From CAVTHW01 sp963734625 (GTDB lineage Bacteria; Acidobacteriota; Terriglobia; Bryobacterales; Bryobacteraceae), in the NCBI GenBank assembly GCA_963734625.1, contig CAVTHW010000022.1, positions 62,001-126,000 of the forward strand: 64,000 nt of DNA, read 5' to 3'. Made by a program: the position numbers and the translations under genes. Shown piece by piece: positions 18,892-28,784 of this stretch. Every line of letters starts with the position of its first letter. The stretch's first letter is position 1. The notes beneath the pieces were generated by a model that searched no databases, had not been told where the DNA came from, and saw nothing but the letters and a program-made list of their open reading frames with translations.

Positions 18892-19308
18892 ATGAGCAGC
18901 CCCCGGATACTGGTTCTGTGTACGGGCAATTCAGCCCGGAGTCAGATGGCGGAAGGCCTCTTTCGCCACTGCGTCGGCGATCGGTATGAAGTTTTCAGCG
19001 CCGGGACCAAGCCGACTTCGGTGCGTCCGGAGGCGATCGAGGTGATGCGTGAGATCGGAATCGACATTTCGAAGCACCGCTCGAAGTCGGTCGAGGAGTT
19101 TGTTGGCCAGGAGTTCACGTACGTAATCACCGTCTGCGACAACGCCAAGGAGTCCTGCCCGGTTTTTCCAGGCAAGACGCAGCGCATCCACTGGAGTTTC
19201 GCAGACCCAGCCGCAGCGCAAGGGTCCGAAGAAGAGCGCAAGGCCGTGTTTCGCCAGATTCGAGACCAAATCGCTGGCAGGGTCGAGACTTTCGTCGAAA
19301 CCCTTTAA
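18892..19308 (+). CDS. arsC: Thioredoxin-coupled arsenate reductase ArsC (low-MW phosphatase fold)
   Basis: About 138 residues from the ATG at 18892, which has AAGAGGG 7 nt upstream; an ATG at 18871 would add seven residues. The phosphatase loop CTGNSARS near the N-terminus supplies the nucleophilic Cys and Arg. CDNAKESCPVFPG supplies the second and third redox cysteines used with thioredoxin. DPAAAQGSEEERKAVFRQIRDQI is the conserved C-terminal acid and helix. It reduces As(V) to As(III), feeding the Acr3/ArsA efflux system. It is divergent from the arsR2 operon and on the opposite strand to the other ars genes. Confidence 0.92.
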   Translation: MSSPRILVLCTGNSARSQMAEGLFRHCVGDRYEVFSAGTKPTSVRPEAIEVMREIGIDISKHRSKSVEEFVGQEFTYVITVCDNAKESCPVFPGKTQRIHWSFADPAAAQGSEEERKAVFRQIRDQIAGRVETFVETL

Positions 19309-19321
19309 GGCGGATCGCCTT
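19307..19321 (+). terminator. Short hairpin overlapping the arsC stop
   Basis: AAGGCG-GAT-CGCCTT starts in the arsC stop codon. The stem is 6 bp and there is only CGTTCG after it, not a T-run, so it is at best a weak terminator. The following ubiD-like gene begins 46 nt later. Confidence 0.25.
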
Positions 19322-19367
19322 CGTTCGCGCCCGCGGTCTCGCGGCGTTACACTGCGATCAGGCCTCG

Positions 19368-20714
19368 ATGAAAACTCCCAGTTTGCAGCCCGGCGGCATT
19401 ATCGATCTGCGCACGGCGCTCGAATTCCTCGCCTCGATCCCGGGCCAACTCGTTAGCACGCGTGAGCTGGTCGATCCTTACTGCGAGCTGGCGGCGGTCT
19501 GCAGGCACGCCAGGGCAGCCGTGCTCTTCGAGCGCGTCAAGGGTTTCAGCATCCCCGTGGTTGTCGGGCTCCTCGCCAGCCGCCGGCGCACGGCTTTGCT
19601 TATGGATTCCAGCGTCGAGCGGCTCGCCTTCGACCTGCTCGACGCGCTGAAGCGCTCTTGCGCGCCCGTCGAGTTCTCCGGAGCTCAGGCACCCTGCCAG
19701 GAGGTTGTCATCCGCCCGCCGTTCGATCTTCGACGCCTGATCCCCGCGCCCACGCACACGCCGCTCGACGCCGGCCCCTACCTGACGCTGGGCCTGGTTC
19801 GCGCCCAGGACCCGGAAACCGGCGCCGCCGACGTGACCATCCACCGCCTGTGCCTTCAAGGACCGGACCGCTTGAGCATCTACATCGTCCCCGGCCGCGA
19901 CATCGGCCGGTTCCTCGCCAAGGCCGAGCGGATGGGCCGCGCCCTGCCCGTCTCCATCAATCTGGGCCTGGATCCGGCCATCCACCTGGCATCCTGCTTC
20001 GGACCACCGGGCTTGGACGAGTTGTCGATTGCCGGAGGCTTGCGCCGCCGGCCGGTGGAGTTGGTTGGTTGCGTCTCCGTGGCCGCCCAGGCGATTGCCC
20101 GCGCTGAGATTGTGCTCGAAGGCGAAATCCTCCCCGGCGAGCGCACCAGCGAAGACGCGCTCTCCGGCACGGGATACTCCATGCCCGAGTTCACCGGCCA
20201 TATGGGCCAGGCGCAGTCCGGCGTGCCGGTGGTCCGCGTGACGGCGGTCACGCACCGCGCCAACCCCATCTTCCAGGCGCTGATCGGCCCCGGCGAGGAG
20301 CGCACCAACCTGGTCGGCATTCCCACCGAAGCCGGCATTCTCAGTCACGTGGAAGCGAATTTGCCCGGTATTCTCGGCAACGCCTATTGCCACCCCTCGG
20401 GCGGCGGCACATATCTGGCGATCCTGCAAATCCGGAAGCGCTCGGCCCAGGATGAGGGCAAGCAGCGCGAAGTGGCGCTGGCGGCCCTCTCCGCGGCGCC
20501 CCGGCTCAAGCAGATCATTCTGGTGGATGAGGACGTGAACCTCTTCGACAGCAACGACGTACTCTGGGCCTTGGCCGCCCGCCACCAGGGCGAGGCCGGA
20601 AATGTTCTCGACTGCACCGTGCCCTACGAATTGAAGGACCGCTTCCGCCGCCCGGAATTCGCCGAGGTGGACCTCGCCCGGTTCAGCGATCTCACCGGGC
20701 ACGACGCCGGTTGA
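19368..20714 (+). CDS. UbiD-family prenylated-FMN-dependent decarboxylase
   Basis: A 448-residue protein of normal length for the family. Recognisable features are DLRTALEFLASIPGQL at the N-terminus, a central TLGLVRAQDPETGAADVTIHR segment, GHMGQAQSGVPVVRVTAVTHR with the acidic and Arg residues that contact the cofactor, and GGGTYLAILQIRKRS and LIGPGEERTN. Family members reversibly decarboxylate aromatic or unsaturated acids using prFMN made by a UbiX partner. No UbiX gene is in the window. The protein could serve ubiquinone-like synthesis or aromatic catabolism; this sequence is divergent from classical UbiD. It appears to stand alone. Confidence 0.8.
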   Translation: MKTPSLQPGGIIDLRTALEFLASIPGQLVSTRELVDPYCELAAVCRHARAAVLFERVKGFSIPVVVGLLASRRRTALLMDSSVERLAFDLLDALKRSCAPVEFSGAQAPCQEVVIRPPFDLRRLIPAPTHTPLDAGPYLTLGLVRAQDPETGAADVTIHRLCLQGPDRLSIYIVPGRDIGRFLAKAERMGRALPVSINLGLDPAIHLASCFGPPGLDELSIAGGLRRRPVELVGCVSVAAQAIARAEIVLEGEILPGERTSEDALSGTGYSMPEFTGHMGQAQSGVPVVRVTAVTHRANPIFQALIGPGEERTNLVGIPTEAGILSHVEANLPGILGNAYCHPSGGGTYLAILQIRKRSAQDEGKQREVALAALSAAPRLKQIILVDEDVNLFDSNDVLWALAARHQGEAGNVLDCTVPYELKDRFRRPEFAEVDLARFSDLTGHDAG

Positions 20715-20788
20715 CGGCGAGCAAGTAAGCCTGCCCCGCCACCGGCGCCTGCGAATGGTGACCAACGAGAGCCGGTCGCGAAAAGGGC

Positions 20789-20836
20789 TTGACAAAGGGG
20801 CGGCAGATGCCACATACTTCCATCGATAGACGATGG
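20789..20836 (+). promoter_or_regulatory. PadR promoter with inverted repeat over the start codon
   Basis: -35 TTGACA (20789-20794), an 18-nt spacer, -10 CATACT (20813-20818). An inverted repeat CCATCG-N5-CGATGG (20820-20836) then spans the predicted transcription start and the ATG at 20833. There is no SD, so the message may be nearly leaderless. The repeat is a candidate autoregulatory PadR site. Confidence 0.5.
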
Positions 20837-21159
20837 GAGAAAACGAACTTCTACCCGGCACCCTGGACATGCTGATCCTGAGGACCCTCGCCGCCAGGCG
20901 GAAGCATGGCTACGGCATCGCGCAACGGCTGAAGGAGACTTCCGGCGATCTCCTTCAAGTCGGCGAAAGCTCGCTGTACCCGGCGTTGCAGCGTCTGCTG
21001 TTGAACGGCTGGGTCACCGCTGAATGGGGCACGTCGGAGAATAACCGGCGCGCGCGGTACTACACGCTGACCGCCGCGGGTCGCAAGCGCCTGGCCGCCG
21101 AGACCCGCGACTTCGAGCGCATGATCGGCGCGATCCGCCAGGTACTGGACACCGCCTAG
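20833..21159 (+). CDS. PadR-family transcriptional regulator
   Basis: A 108-residue winged-helix protein. LLPGTLDMLILRTLAARRKHGYGIAQRL opens the PadR domain. VGESSLYPALQRLLLNGWVTAEWG is the recognition helix and wing, followed by RARYYTLTAAGRKRL and a dimerisation helix. In Acidobacteriota such regulators almost always precede a large MacB-like orphan ABC permease, which is what follows here 11 nt downstream. The inducer is unknown. This copy is intact while its permease partner is disrupted. Confidence 0.9.
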   Translation: MGENELLPGTLDMLILRTLAARRKHGYGIAQRLKETSGDLLQVGESSLYPALQRLLLNGWVTAEWGTSENNRRARYYTLTAAGRKRLAAETRDFERMIGAIRQVLDTA

Positions 21160-21170
21160 GAAACGATCAG

Positions 21171-23715
21171 ATGCGCCTGCTCCGAAGACTTCAGTATCTT
21201 CTCCTCCAGCGTCCGCCACGAGCGCGAACTGGCCGAGGAAATCGAATCTCACCGCCGGATGATTGAAGACCGGCAGCGCGCCGCCGGACTCTCAGAAACG
21301 GACGCCCGGTACGCTGCGGACCGCTTGATGGGGAACGCGACGCTGGCGCGCGAAGACGCTCGCGGCGTCTGGATAGCCACATGGGTCCAGAGCGTCCTCC
21401 AGGATCTGGGCTACGCGGCGCGTTCGCTCCGGAGTCAGCCGGCGTTCACGGCGTTCGCCTTGCTCGCGCTTGCGCTGGGTACCGGCGTAAACACCAGCCT
21501 TTTCATGGTGTACAACATGGTTGCCCTGCGCTCGTGGCCTGTGCGCGATCCGGGGAGCGTGGTAAGGGTCTCCAAAGGTAGCTACGGTGGGTTCTCGATT
21601 GCCGAGTACCGGTACTTGAGCGCCCACAGCCGCACGTTCGAGGGGTTTGCGCTCGAACGCGACGCGAAGGTCATCCTGGATGGGTAGGCGGATGAAACGG
21701 ACGCCATGGTCCAGTTCGTCGGAGGCAACTACTTCACCCTCTTGGGCGTGGACATGGCGCTGGGCCGGGCATTCACAGCCGCCGAGGACAGAGTGGACGT
21801 CGCCCGAGACAGTGGCGGTGCTCAGCTACCGCACCTGGCAGACTCGATACGGAGGTGATCGCGGCATCCTGGGGCGCCGGATCAGGCTGAACAACATTCC
21901 CTTCACTGTAATTGGGGTTGTGAACAAGGAGTTCAGAGGCAGCTACGCCAACTACGAGTTGTGGATCCCTCTTGCGCCCGCGTCCTTGATTGACCCGAAG
22001 GGGAAGGCCTGGCTGTCTGGTACGGACATGTGCTGTCTCATGGTGGCCAGGCTCGCGCCTCGCATTCCCCGCGAACAGGCTCGGGCTGAGACCGCCACCT
22101 TGTACCGCCAGTTCCAGAGCGGTATCGGGAAGTTCCCCCAGGACATAGCGTTGTACGGGACCACACCTCTCGCCAGGGGCGGGGCGAAGCAGTTCTATCA
22201 GCTCTTCTTCGTTTTACTCGCGGCGTTCGGGTCGATACTGCTTCTGGCCTGCGCCAATGTCGCCAATCTACTGCTGGCCCGCGCCGCCGCCCGGCAGCGC
22301 GAGATCGCCGTGCGGATCTCAATTGGCGCTGGACGCGCTCGCCTCGTTCGCCAGCTCCTGACGGAGAGCTTGCTGCTGGCAGCACTCGGCGAGCGGGCTT
22401 GGGCTGTTGCTGGCTTACGTGCTCACCCAGCTTTATCTTGAAGCGAATGGGCCGGAACCCATCGGACCTCATCCAGACGCCCGATTCCACCGTGCTGGCT
22501 TATGCGATCGCCGTTGCGGTGCTCTCCGCGGCGCTGTTTGGCCTGGCCCCGGCCCTGCGCGCCACGCGCATCAGTGCGAGCGAAGCCATGAAACAACAGG
22601 GCGCGCACGCTAGCCCGCAGTCCCGGCTGCGCGGCCTTCTGTTGGGCGTACAGGTGGCCATCAGCGTGACGTTGTTGGTGGGGGCCGGATTGCTGACCCG
22701 CGCCCTATGGCACGTACGCTCACTCGATCCCGGATACAAGACCGACGGCGTGACGGTGATCAGCGTTAACCTGCCGTCAAAGGGCTATGATCAAATGCGA
22801 GGGCGCGCCTTCTTCGACGCTGTCGTGCAACAGATGCGACCGTTCGGCCCCGTGGGTGTCGGAATGCCCCCTCCCGGCGTCATGCGGTTGCCCATCGCGC
22901 TGACGGGCGAGAAGACCGCCGATGTCAGGCTGGTCCCGTGCGGGCGCGCGAATGCCGGTTATTTCGATGTCCTGGGAATCCCCATAGTCGCCGGGCGCAA
23001 CTTCATTCCGGCTGACCGCGAGCCGCGCAACATTCTGGTCAACGAAACCATGGCCCGGCATTTCTGGCCTGGGCAGACCCCCATCGGCAAAGCGATTTTC
23101 AACGGCGGAGAACGCCTCGAAATCGTCGGTATTGTACGCGACGCCCAGCTAGGCGGACCCGGCCCTATAGAGCCAGCTTTCTTCCAGCACTCCAATGTCG
23201 ACAGTCTGCTGGTGCCGAACGCAGCTTCCAGGATCGCAGCCGGCGTGGTTCGACAGGCGGAACCGCGCGCCCGAGTAACCTCCGCTCCGCTTTCGGATAA
23301 GCTCGAAAGCTTTCTGGCGACGACACGGTCAGCCGCGCTGGTGGCGGTCTCGCTCGGCGCATTGGCGCTGTTGCTGGCGGCGACTGGCGTGTATGGAGTG
23401 ATCTCCTACTCGGTCGAACGCAGGCGGCGGGAGATCGGTATCCGAATGGCTCTGGGTGCGCGCTCTGGGGAACTCCTCGCGCTTATTCTGCGGCGCAACG
23501 CTCGCCCGGTGCTGGTCGGACTGGTTGTGGGCCTGGCGGTGTCTTTGGCCATCTCGAAGGTGTTGGAAAACTTGCTCTATGGCGTCAGCCGGCTCGATCC
23601 GCTGGCGCATGGGGCTGTTCTGGCGTTGCTGTTGGCGGCTGCCGCGGCAGCTAGTGCGATCCCGGCGCGCCGAGCATGCCGGACGGATCCGGTCGAGGCG
23701 CTGCGTCACGACTGA
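21171..23715 (+). pseudogene. MacB-like orphan ABC permease (ADOP type), multiply disrupted
   Basis: The locus encodes, in pieces, a roughly 840-residue permease: N-terminal helix block (RHERELAEEIESHRRMIEDR), first membrane helix (AFTAFALLALALGTGVNTS), MacB periplasmic domain (VAVLSYRTWQTRYGGDRGILGRRIRLN), FtsX helices (ILLLACANVANLLLARAAARQREIAVR) and the duplicated C-terminal half (VYGVISYSVERRRREIGIRMALGARSGEL). The frame is broken at about 21200, 21790, 22395 and 22440, and an in-frame TAG occurs at 21685-21687. Five lesions in one gene exceed the level elsewhere and favour real decay, though sequencing error may add to it. The stop overlaps the converging MFS gene by 10 nt. The related intact gene lies at 35166-37793. 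Confidence 0.8.
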
Positions 23716-24915
23716 TCGCAGGCCATCGGCGAGCGATTGGCCGCCAGCCACAGCAGGTAGCCGGCAACTGGCAGGATAGCGGCGACCAGGAAGGCTACGT
23801 CCCAGCGGTGGTCGTCGATCAAGCGGCCGAATAGCGGCATGGCGACCGCCACTCCCGCCGACCAGGCGCCCGCCCCCAGCCCCGCGATCAACCCGGAGTG
23901 CCCGGCCGAGTAGACGTGCGTCGCATAGCCTATCGAGAGGATGATGAAACCGCCCGCCGCGAACATCGCCAGGAACAGCAGGCACATGACCGCCGGAAGC
24001 GACCGGACCCAGGGCGCCAGCGCCAGGGGCAGGCTCAACGCCGCCGCTGCCGTCAGCAGCCGCCGCAGCCCCGCGAGACGTTCAACGCCCGCCTTCGGCA
24101 GCCGGTCCAGTTGCCAGCCCCAGAAGAAGTAGCCGATCTCCCAGCCCAGCGGCGGAATCCAAAGCAGCTTGCCGATCAGCGCCTGCGACGCCCCAAAGCC
24201 CGCGCTCAGGTACAGCGCCGCGGCGTAGATCACGAAGGCGATGGGCAGCGCGCCAAAAGCGTAGGCCGCCATGTAGCTCCACACCCGCGCATCCGTGAAC
24301 CGCATCCCGGCCGCCGCCGATCGTGGCGGCTTCTTCGGTCCGGTATTCGCGCACGTCGCTTCGCCGGCTGACCAGGAGCCACAGCCCCAGCCACGCCGCG
24401 CCAAGGAATCCGGTGAACAGAAACGCCGCCCTCCAGCCCCAGGCCAGAGCCACCGGCGTGACGATGAGCGGCGTCAGGATCGCTCCCAGCGAGCCGCCGC
24501 TGTAAGCCACCGCCAGCCCGCGCGCCCGCAGCGAGGGCGGCAGCGTCTGCGTCACCGTCCGAAGTCCGCCGGGGAAGGTCGCTCCCTCGCCGAATCCCAA
24601 CGTGGCGCGGGCCACGGCGAAGCCCAGGAATCCCGCCGCCACCGCGTGCGAGGCCGACGCGACAGACCACACGGCCACGGCTAGCAGCATGCCCAGCCGC
24701 ACCCCGAAGCGGTCCAGCCACCGCCCCCAGAGCGGGTTGGCCAGCATGTAGGCGGTCGCAAAGGCCGAGATGACGAATCCGTACTGCTGGGCGCTGAGGC
24801 CGGTCTCCTTAAGGATGGTCGGCGCAAGCAGCGCCAGAGTGTTGCGGTCGATGTAGCTGATCAACGAAACCAGCAGCATCGTCCCGGTGGGAACCCAGAG
24901 CGCCAGCCGTTTCAC
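23706..24915 (-). CDS. MFS transporter, frameshifted
   Basis: Twelve-helix major facilitator. The N-terminal half begins with GTG at 24915, overlapping the ketoacyl synthase stop (GTGA): VPTGTMLLVSLISYIDRNTL, YGFVISAFATAYMLANPLWGRWLDRFGVR (MFS motif A region) and ATLGFGEGATFPGGLRTV. The C-terminal half (RFTDARVWSYMAAYAFGALP, GHSGLIAGLGAGAWSAG) is one frame over. The break lies in a GGCGGCGGC-like stretch at about 24315-24340 and needs one base change. GEGATFPG resembles organic-anion (ACS-type) transporters. As the last gene of the deacetylase-ACP-KAS cluster it may export the cluster product. Confidence 0.8.
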
Positions 24916-26136
24916 GCACCGTCCCAGCGCCGGAAGGCGAGCACCGCGTTCAGTCCTCCGAAAGCGAAGGAGTTCGAAAGAGCGTACTCGACGCTCGCCC
25001 GCCGGGCGGTGTTCGGAATCACGTCGAGATCGCACTCCGGATCGGGCTCGGTGAAGTTCGCCGTGGGAGGCAGAATCCCGTCGCGGAGCGCCAGCGCGGT
25101 CGCGACCGCCTCCATCGCGCCCGCCGCGCCGAGCGCGTGCCCGTGCATGGACTTGGTGGAACTGATCGCCAGCCGCTCCGCATGAGGCCCCGAAGACGGA
25201 GCGGATGGCCCGGGTTTCCGTCGGATCGTTGGCCGGAGTGCCTGTGCCGTGGGCGTTGATGTAACCGACCTGCTCGGGCTCGACGCCGGCATCGGCCAGC
25301 GCCGAACGCATGGCGCGAGCGGGACCTTCCGTCGAGGGCTGCGTGAGGTGGTGCGCGTCGCTGGACATGCCGAAGCCCACGATTTCCGCATACACCCGCG
25401 CTCCACGGGCCCGGGCGGCCTCCAGCGGCTCAAGCACCAGCATCGCGCCGCCCTCCCCCAGAATCATGCCCCGCCGATCCTTCGAGAAAGGCCGGCAGGT
25501 TTCGGGAGAGACCACTCGCAGCGCCTCCCAGGCCTTCAGCAGTCCCATGCTGAACGGAGCCTCGCTGCCGCCCGTGACGGCCAGGTCGGCCAGGCCGTGG
25601 CGTACCATCCAATAAGCCTGCCCGATGGCGTGGTTCGAAGAGGAGCAGGCGGTCGAGAGCGTGAACGCCGGTCCGGTCAAGCCGAAGTTCATCGAGATAA
25701 TACTGGCTCCGGCGTTGGCCATGGTGCGCGGGATGGTCATGGGGTTGACCCGGTTACGGCCGAGCCGGTACAGATCCACGAAGCCAACATCTTGTGTCGA
25801 TTGGCCGCCCACGCAGGAGCCGGTCACGACGGCGCTGCGCTCGCGCAAGTCCCCGCTCCATTCGACCCCCGCGTCCGCCACCGCCTCTTTGGCGGCGATC
25901 AGCGCAAACTGGGCGAAGCGGTCCATGAACCCGGCTTCCTTCGGGTCGAAGTAATCTTCCGGGACGTAGCCGCGGACTTCGGCCCCGTTCTGAAAGCGGA
26001 GTTGCGAACGATCCACGGCCTCGATCGGAGCGATGCCCGGCCGGCCTTCGCTCAACGCGCGCCAGCACTCGGCGGCATTCCGGCCAAGCGCCGAAATCAC
26101 ACCGATCCCCGTGATGACAACCCGCCGCGCTTCCAT
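24912..26136 (-). CDS. Beta-ketoacyl-ACP synthase (FabF-like), frameshifted
   Basis: A thiolase-fold condensing enzyme with the C-H-H set: nucleophile in LSTACSSSNHAIG, first His in YINAHGTGTPANDPTE, and KSMHGHALGAAGAME with the second His. The start RRVVITGIGVISALG is textbook KAS II. The frame breaks at a GGGG run (about 25187-25190): SVFG ends one frame and PHAERLAISSTKS resumes in another, consistent with one extra G. It starts 3 nt after the acyl carrier protein gene and its stop overlaps the MFS start. The pairing with a dedicated ACP points to a specialised acyl chain rather than housekeeping fatty acid synthesis; that is inference. Confidence 0.85.
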
Positions 26137-26139
26137 GGC

Positions 26140-26394
26140 CTAGCTGGGCGAGCCCGCCTCCGGCAGCAGCGCCGCGATGCCGTCGATGATCTGCCGGACG
26201 GAGCGGATTTCGCGCGCCGCTTCGTCGGGAATGCTGACGTTGAACTCCTCCTCCAGCGCGAACAGGATGTTCACGGAGTCCAGCGAGTCGAGTCCCAGCT
26301 CTTCAAACGTGCTGTCGGGCGAGATCTTCTCGGCAGGAATCCTCTGGGTCTTGGCGATGACCGAAATCACTCGCTGAGTCAGGTCGTTGGACAT
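26140..26394 (-). CDS. Acyl carrier protein
   Basis: An 84-residue four-helix protein with the phosphopantetheine attachment site in ELGLDSLDSVNILFALEEEF (Ser in the DSL motif at about residue 37). Its charge pattern and length are normal for an ACP, with a short acidic C-terminal tail. It lies between a polysaccharide deacetylase gene (16-nt overlap upstream) and a ketoacyl synthase gene (3 nt downstream), so it is a pathway-dedicated ACP rather than the fatty acid housekeeping copy. The holo-form needs a phosphopantetheinyl transferase encoded elsewhere. Confidence 0.92.
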   Translation of the reverse strand: MSNDLTQRVISVIAKTQRIPAEKISPDSTFEELGLDSLDSVNILFALEEEFNVSIPDEAAREIRSVRQIIDGIAALLPEAGSPS

Positions 26395-27093
26395 AGGATT
26401 TGGCTCACCGTCTCGAATCGAAAGCCCCGCTCCAGCAGTTCCGGAATCAGGCGGCGCACGGCCTCCAGCATGGGGCGGACGTCAGGCTCGGGCTTGGTAT
26501 CCCTCCCATCGTGAAGGCAGAAGATGGCTCCGTTCGAGGCTCGCCGGCTCATTCGGCGCGCGATGGCGCCGGCTGGCAGCTTCCAGTCATAGCCGATGAC
26601 CGTCCACGTTACGCCGAGCAATCCGAGCTGTCGTCTGGGCTTCTCGCAATCCGAACCAGCGTACACCATACGGAGCGCGGAATATAACCGGCGTGACGCC
26701 GGTAGTCTCCGCGATGCTCCGCTGCGCCCGAGTCAATTGCTCCCGGATGAAACGGGGGGAGTGGAGGCAGAAGAAAGGATGGCTGTCGGAATGGTTGCCG
26801 ATCTGATGGCCTTCCCGCGCGATCCGGCGGGCGATTTCCGGCAGTCTGCGCACATTCTCTCCGCACAGAAAGAAAGTTGCCGGGACGCCGTATTCGCGCA
26901 GCAGATCGAGGAGCTGGGGAGTGGACTCGCTCGGCCCGTCGTCGAACGTCAAGGCGATGGCGCGCCGGTCCCGCGCCCCGCGCCAGACCGAAGGCCCGAA
27001 GACGGAGGACGAGCGCCCCGCCACGGCCCACGCCATGGCGCCAACGCCCAAGCACAGCCCCGCGCCCCCGAACTCCAACAGCATGCCGCGCAT
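26379..27093 (-). CDS. Polysaccharide deacetylase (NodB homology), frameshifted
   Basis: An N-terminal membrane anchor or signal (LEFGGAGLCLGVGAMAWAVAG) is followed by the CE4 deacetylase motifs: ALTFDDGPSESTPQLL (motif 1, Asp pair), HQIGNHSDSHPFF (motif 2, HxxxH), FRAPYGVRW (motif 3), TVIGYDWKLP (motif 4) and GAIFCLHDGRD (motif 5). The frame breaks at about 26640 between GLREAQ and RQLGLLGVTWT; one inserted base explains it. It removes N-acetyl groups from a glycan or related substrate. A leaderless start at the ATG at 27084 is an alternative, because a TACAAT box overlaps the first ATG. It heads the deacetylase-ACP-KAS-MFS unit. Confidence 0.82.
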
Positions 27094-27109
27094 TGTAGCA
27101 CGGGAGGGC
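27069..27109. repeat. 41-bp direct repeat, copy 1 (promoter box plus start codon region)
   Basis: Identical to 28760-28800 except at one position. On the minus strand it covers CCCTCCCGTGCTACAATGCG and the first eight or so codons (MRGMLLEF) of the polysaccharide deacetylase. It contains a TACAAT -10-like hexamer overlapping the first ATG. Confidence 0.85.
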
Positions 27110-27110
27110 T

Positions 27111-28784
27111 CTACCGAAGCTTGGTGATCTCCAGCGTAACGTTCTGGGACGCGCGTGGGCCGAGCTCGATCTTGCTCGCCGCCGCCATGGCTCGCTCCAG
27201 TACGTCCGGGGGACGATCGATGTATTCATCCATAGATCGCAACGCAACCATCCGGTATTCCCCCGGCGGGAGGTCGGAGAATTGGAACTTGCCCTTATTG
27301 TCGCCAGTTGCCATCAGGGTTCCAATGTTGAAGACCAGCCCGTCCGGAGGCGGCCACTTCTTCAGAACGACAAGTGGGTTACTCACAGGCTTATCGCCAT
27401 TCATCACGGCACCGCCGACGGAGGCCGGCTTGTCGTCGAGAATGATCGTCAGCGAATGGGTCAGACTGCTCTTCTCCAGCGGAATCAAGCCCTCTGTCGC
27501 CGTGCCGTTGTAGCGGACTTCTTTCACGTAGTAGCCGGCCTTGATTTCCGAAAATGAAACGCTTGCGGGAAAAGCCGGCACCCCCGGCATCCGGAACCTC
27601 CCGTCCGCGGAAGGCCCGACCGGCGGCCTGCCAGCGGAAGCGATCATGTCTCGGGAGGTCAGATAGACCCGAGCGTTGGCCAGATCGGGCAGCTTCGCTC
27701 CCTCGGCGGCGACGAAGCTCCCGTCTACCACGATGCCCGGATCCAATGCAGCCGTGATCTCGATGTTCTTATCCGTGATGACGAACGGAACCGATGCCAT
27801 CTCGCGGCCGGCGGGACCGGCAGGATTACGGCCAAAGATCAAGCGGTGTGAACCCGGAAGGAACCCGGTTACAAGCAGATCCTTGCCGCAGGGGGCCTTG
27901 GCGAGGTCCCAGGTGCGCGTATTCCTGATCGGCTGTCCCGGATCTGCGCATAGACCGTCACAGTGTCGTCGGCCTCGCATTTCGACGCCGGAATGACCCG
28001 AACATGCACGCGATAGTATGGGACTCTCCGCACGCGGATGACGCCAACGTCCTCCGTTAAGCCCGACGCAATCGTCAACGGAACGGCTGCTTCTATCCCG
28101 TGTCCGCCCGGCCAGTAGGTGTGATCGAAGTCCTGATCCACAGTCTCGAGATCCTTCTCGGTGAACTCCGTCATCACCCGTTTCGTTGTGTTCGGCTTGA
28201 AAGCCGATTTCGGCGACGTAGTCGCCCGTATCCAGGTTGGAGAAGAGAAAGCTGCCGTCGGCGCCCGTGGTACCTTTGGGACCACCGACCGAACGAGAGC
28301 CGCCGAGGTACCGTATTTGTGAGGCGATTACCCCCAAGTTCGCAAGCGGCTTCCCGGTTTCCTCATCCACGACGCGCCCGGAAAGCCCACCCGGGCGATA
28401 CAGGAACAGCGTCACCTGCCCGGCGGGGCCGTCAGCGGTCAGCGTAACCGGTCGAATGTTTCCGGAACTGCCGACTCCTCTTCCCTGGTACCCCTCCGCT
28501 CTGGCGTCCACACTATACGTCCCAGGTTTGTCCAGCCGGATCGTAAACGCACCGCTGAAATCGGTCTTGACGGTCCTCGACGCTTGGGGCTCCCACCCTC
28601 CGTTAATCGGCCCGGAACCCTTGACCGCCAGCCTGACCTCGGCGCCCGGTACCGCCAGGTTGGTCCCCAACTCGACCACCATGCCGCGGATCGCCGGGGA
28701 AGGAGCGGGATTGCCGGCTGATTGCGGAAACGCACAAAGCGCAACGGCGATGAGCGCCACGAACTCCAGCAGCATGCCGCGCAT
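27111..28784 (-). CDS. Secreted carboxypeptidase-regulatory-like (CRL) domain protein, two compensating frameshifts
   Basis: About 557 residues. A signal peptide (FVALIAVALCAFPQSAG) precedes repeated beta-sandwich CRL modules, for example RGMVVELGTNLAVPGAEVRL, LSGRVVDEETGKPLANLGVI and a final FQFSDLPPGEYRMVALRSMDEY. Two breaks at about 28195 and 27935 enclose a stretch that reads well only one frame over (TYWPGGHGIEAAVPLTIASG to TVTVYAQIRDS), so they are compensating indels. Such proteins are abundant, extracytoplasmic and of unknown function in Solibacter-like bacteria. Its 5' end shares a 41-bp repeat with the deacetylase gene downstream. Alternative leaderless start at 28775. Confidence 0.72.
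   Translation of the reverse strand: MRGMLLEFVALIAVALCAFPQSAGNPAPSPAIRGMVVELGTNLAVPGAEVRLAVKGSGPINGGWEPQASRTVKTDFSGAFTIRLDKPGTYSVDARAEGYQGRGVGSSGNIRPVTLTADGPAGQVTLFLYRPGGLSGRVVDEETGKPLANLGVIASQIRYLGGSRSVGGPKGTTGADGSFLFSNLDTGDYVAEIGFQAEHNETGDDGVHREGSRDCGSGLRSHLLAGRTRDRSSRSVDDCVGLNGGRWRHPRAESPILSRACSGHSGVEMRGRRHCDGLCADPGQPIRNTRTWDLAKAPCGKDLLVTGFLPGSHRLIFGRNPAGPAGREMASVPFVITDKNIEITAALDPGIVVDGSFVAAEGAKLPDLANARVYLTSRDMIASAGRPPVGPSADGRFRMPGVPAFPASVSFSEIKAGYYVKEVRYNGTATEGLIPLEKSSLTHSLTIILDDKPASVGGAVMNGDKPVSNPLVVLKKWPPPDGLVFNIGTLMATGDNKGKFQFSDLPPGEYRMVALRSMDEYIDRPPDVLERAMAAASKIELGPRASQNVTLEITKLR

Noticed and set aside
19347..20870. 507-codon open frame antisense to the UbiD-like gene
   Set aside because: Low-complexity Arg/Gly/Ala composition and no family resemblance; a shadow of codon bias on the real gene.
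24082..26136. Apparent 684-aa fusion of ketoacyl synthase and MFS transporter
   Set aside because: The middle section is nonsense sequence read in the wrong frame after a one-base insertion; the two genes have their own ends and overlap at GTGA.
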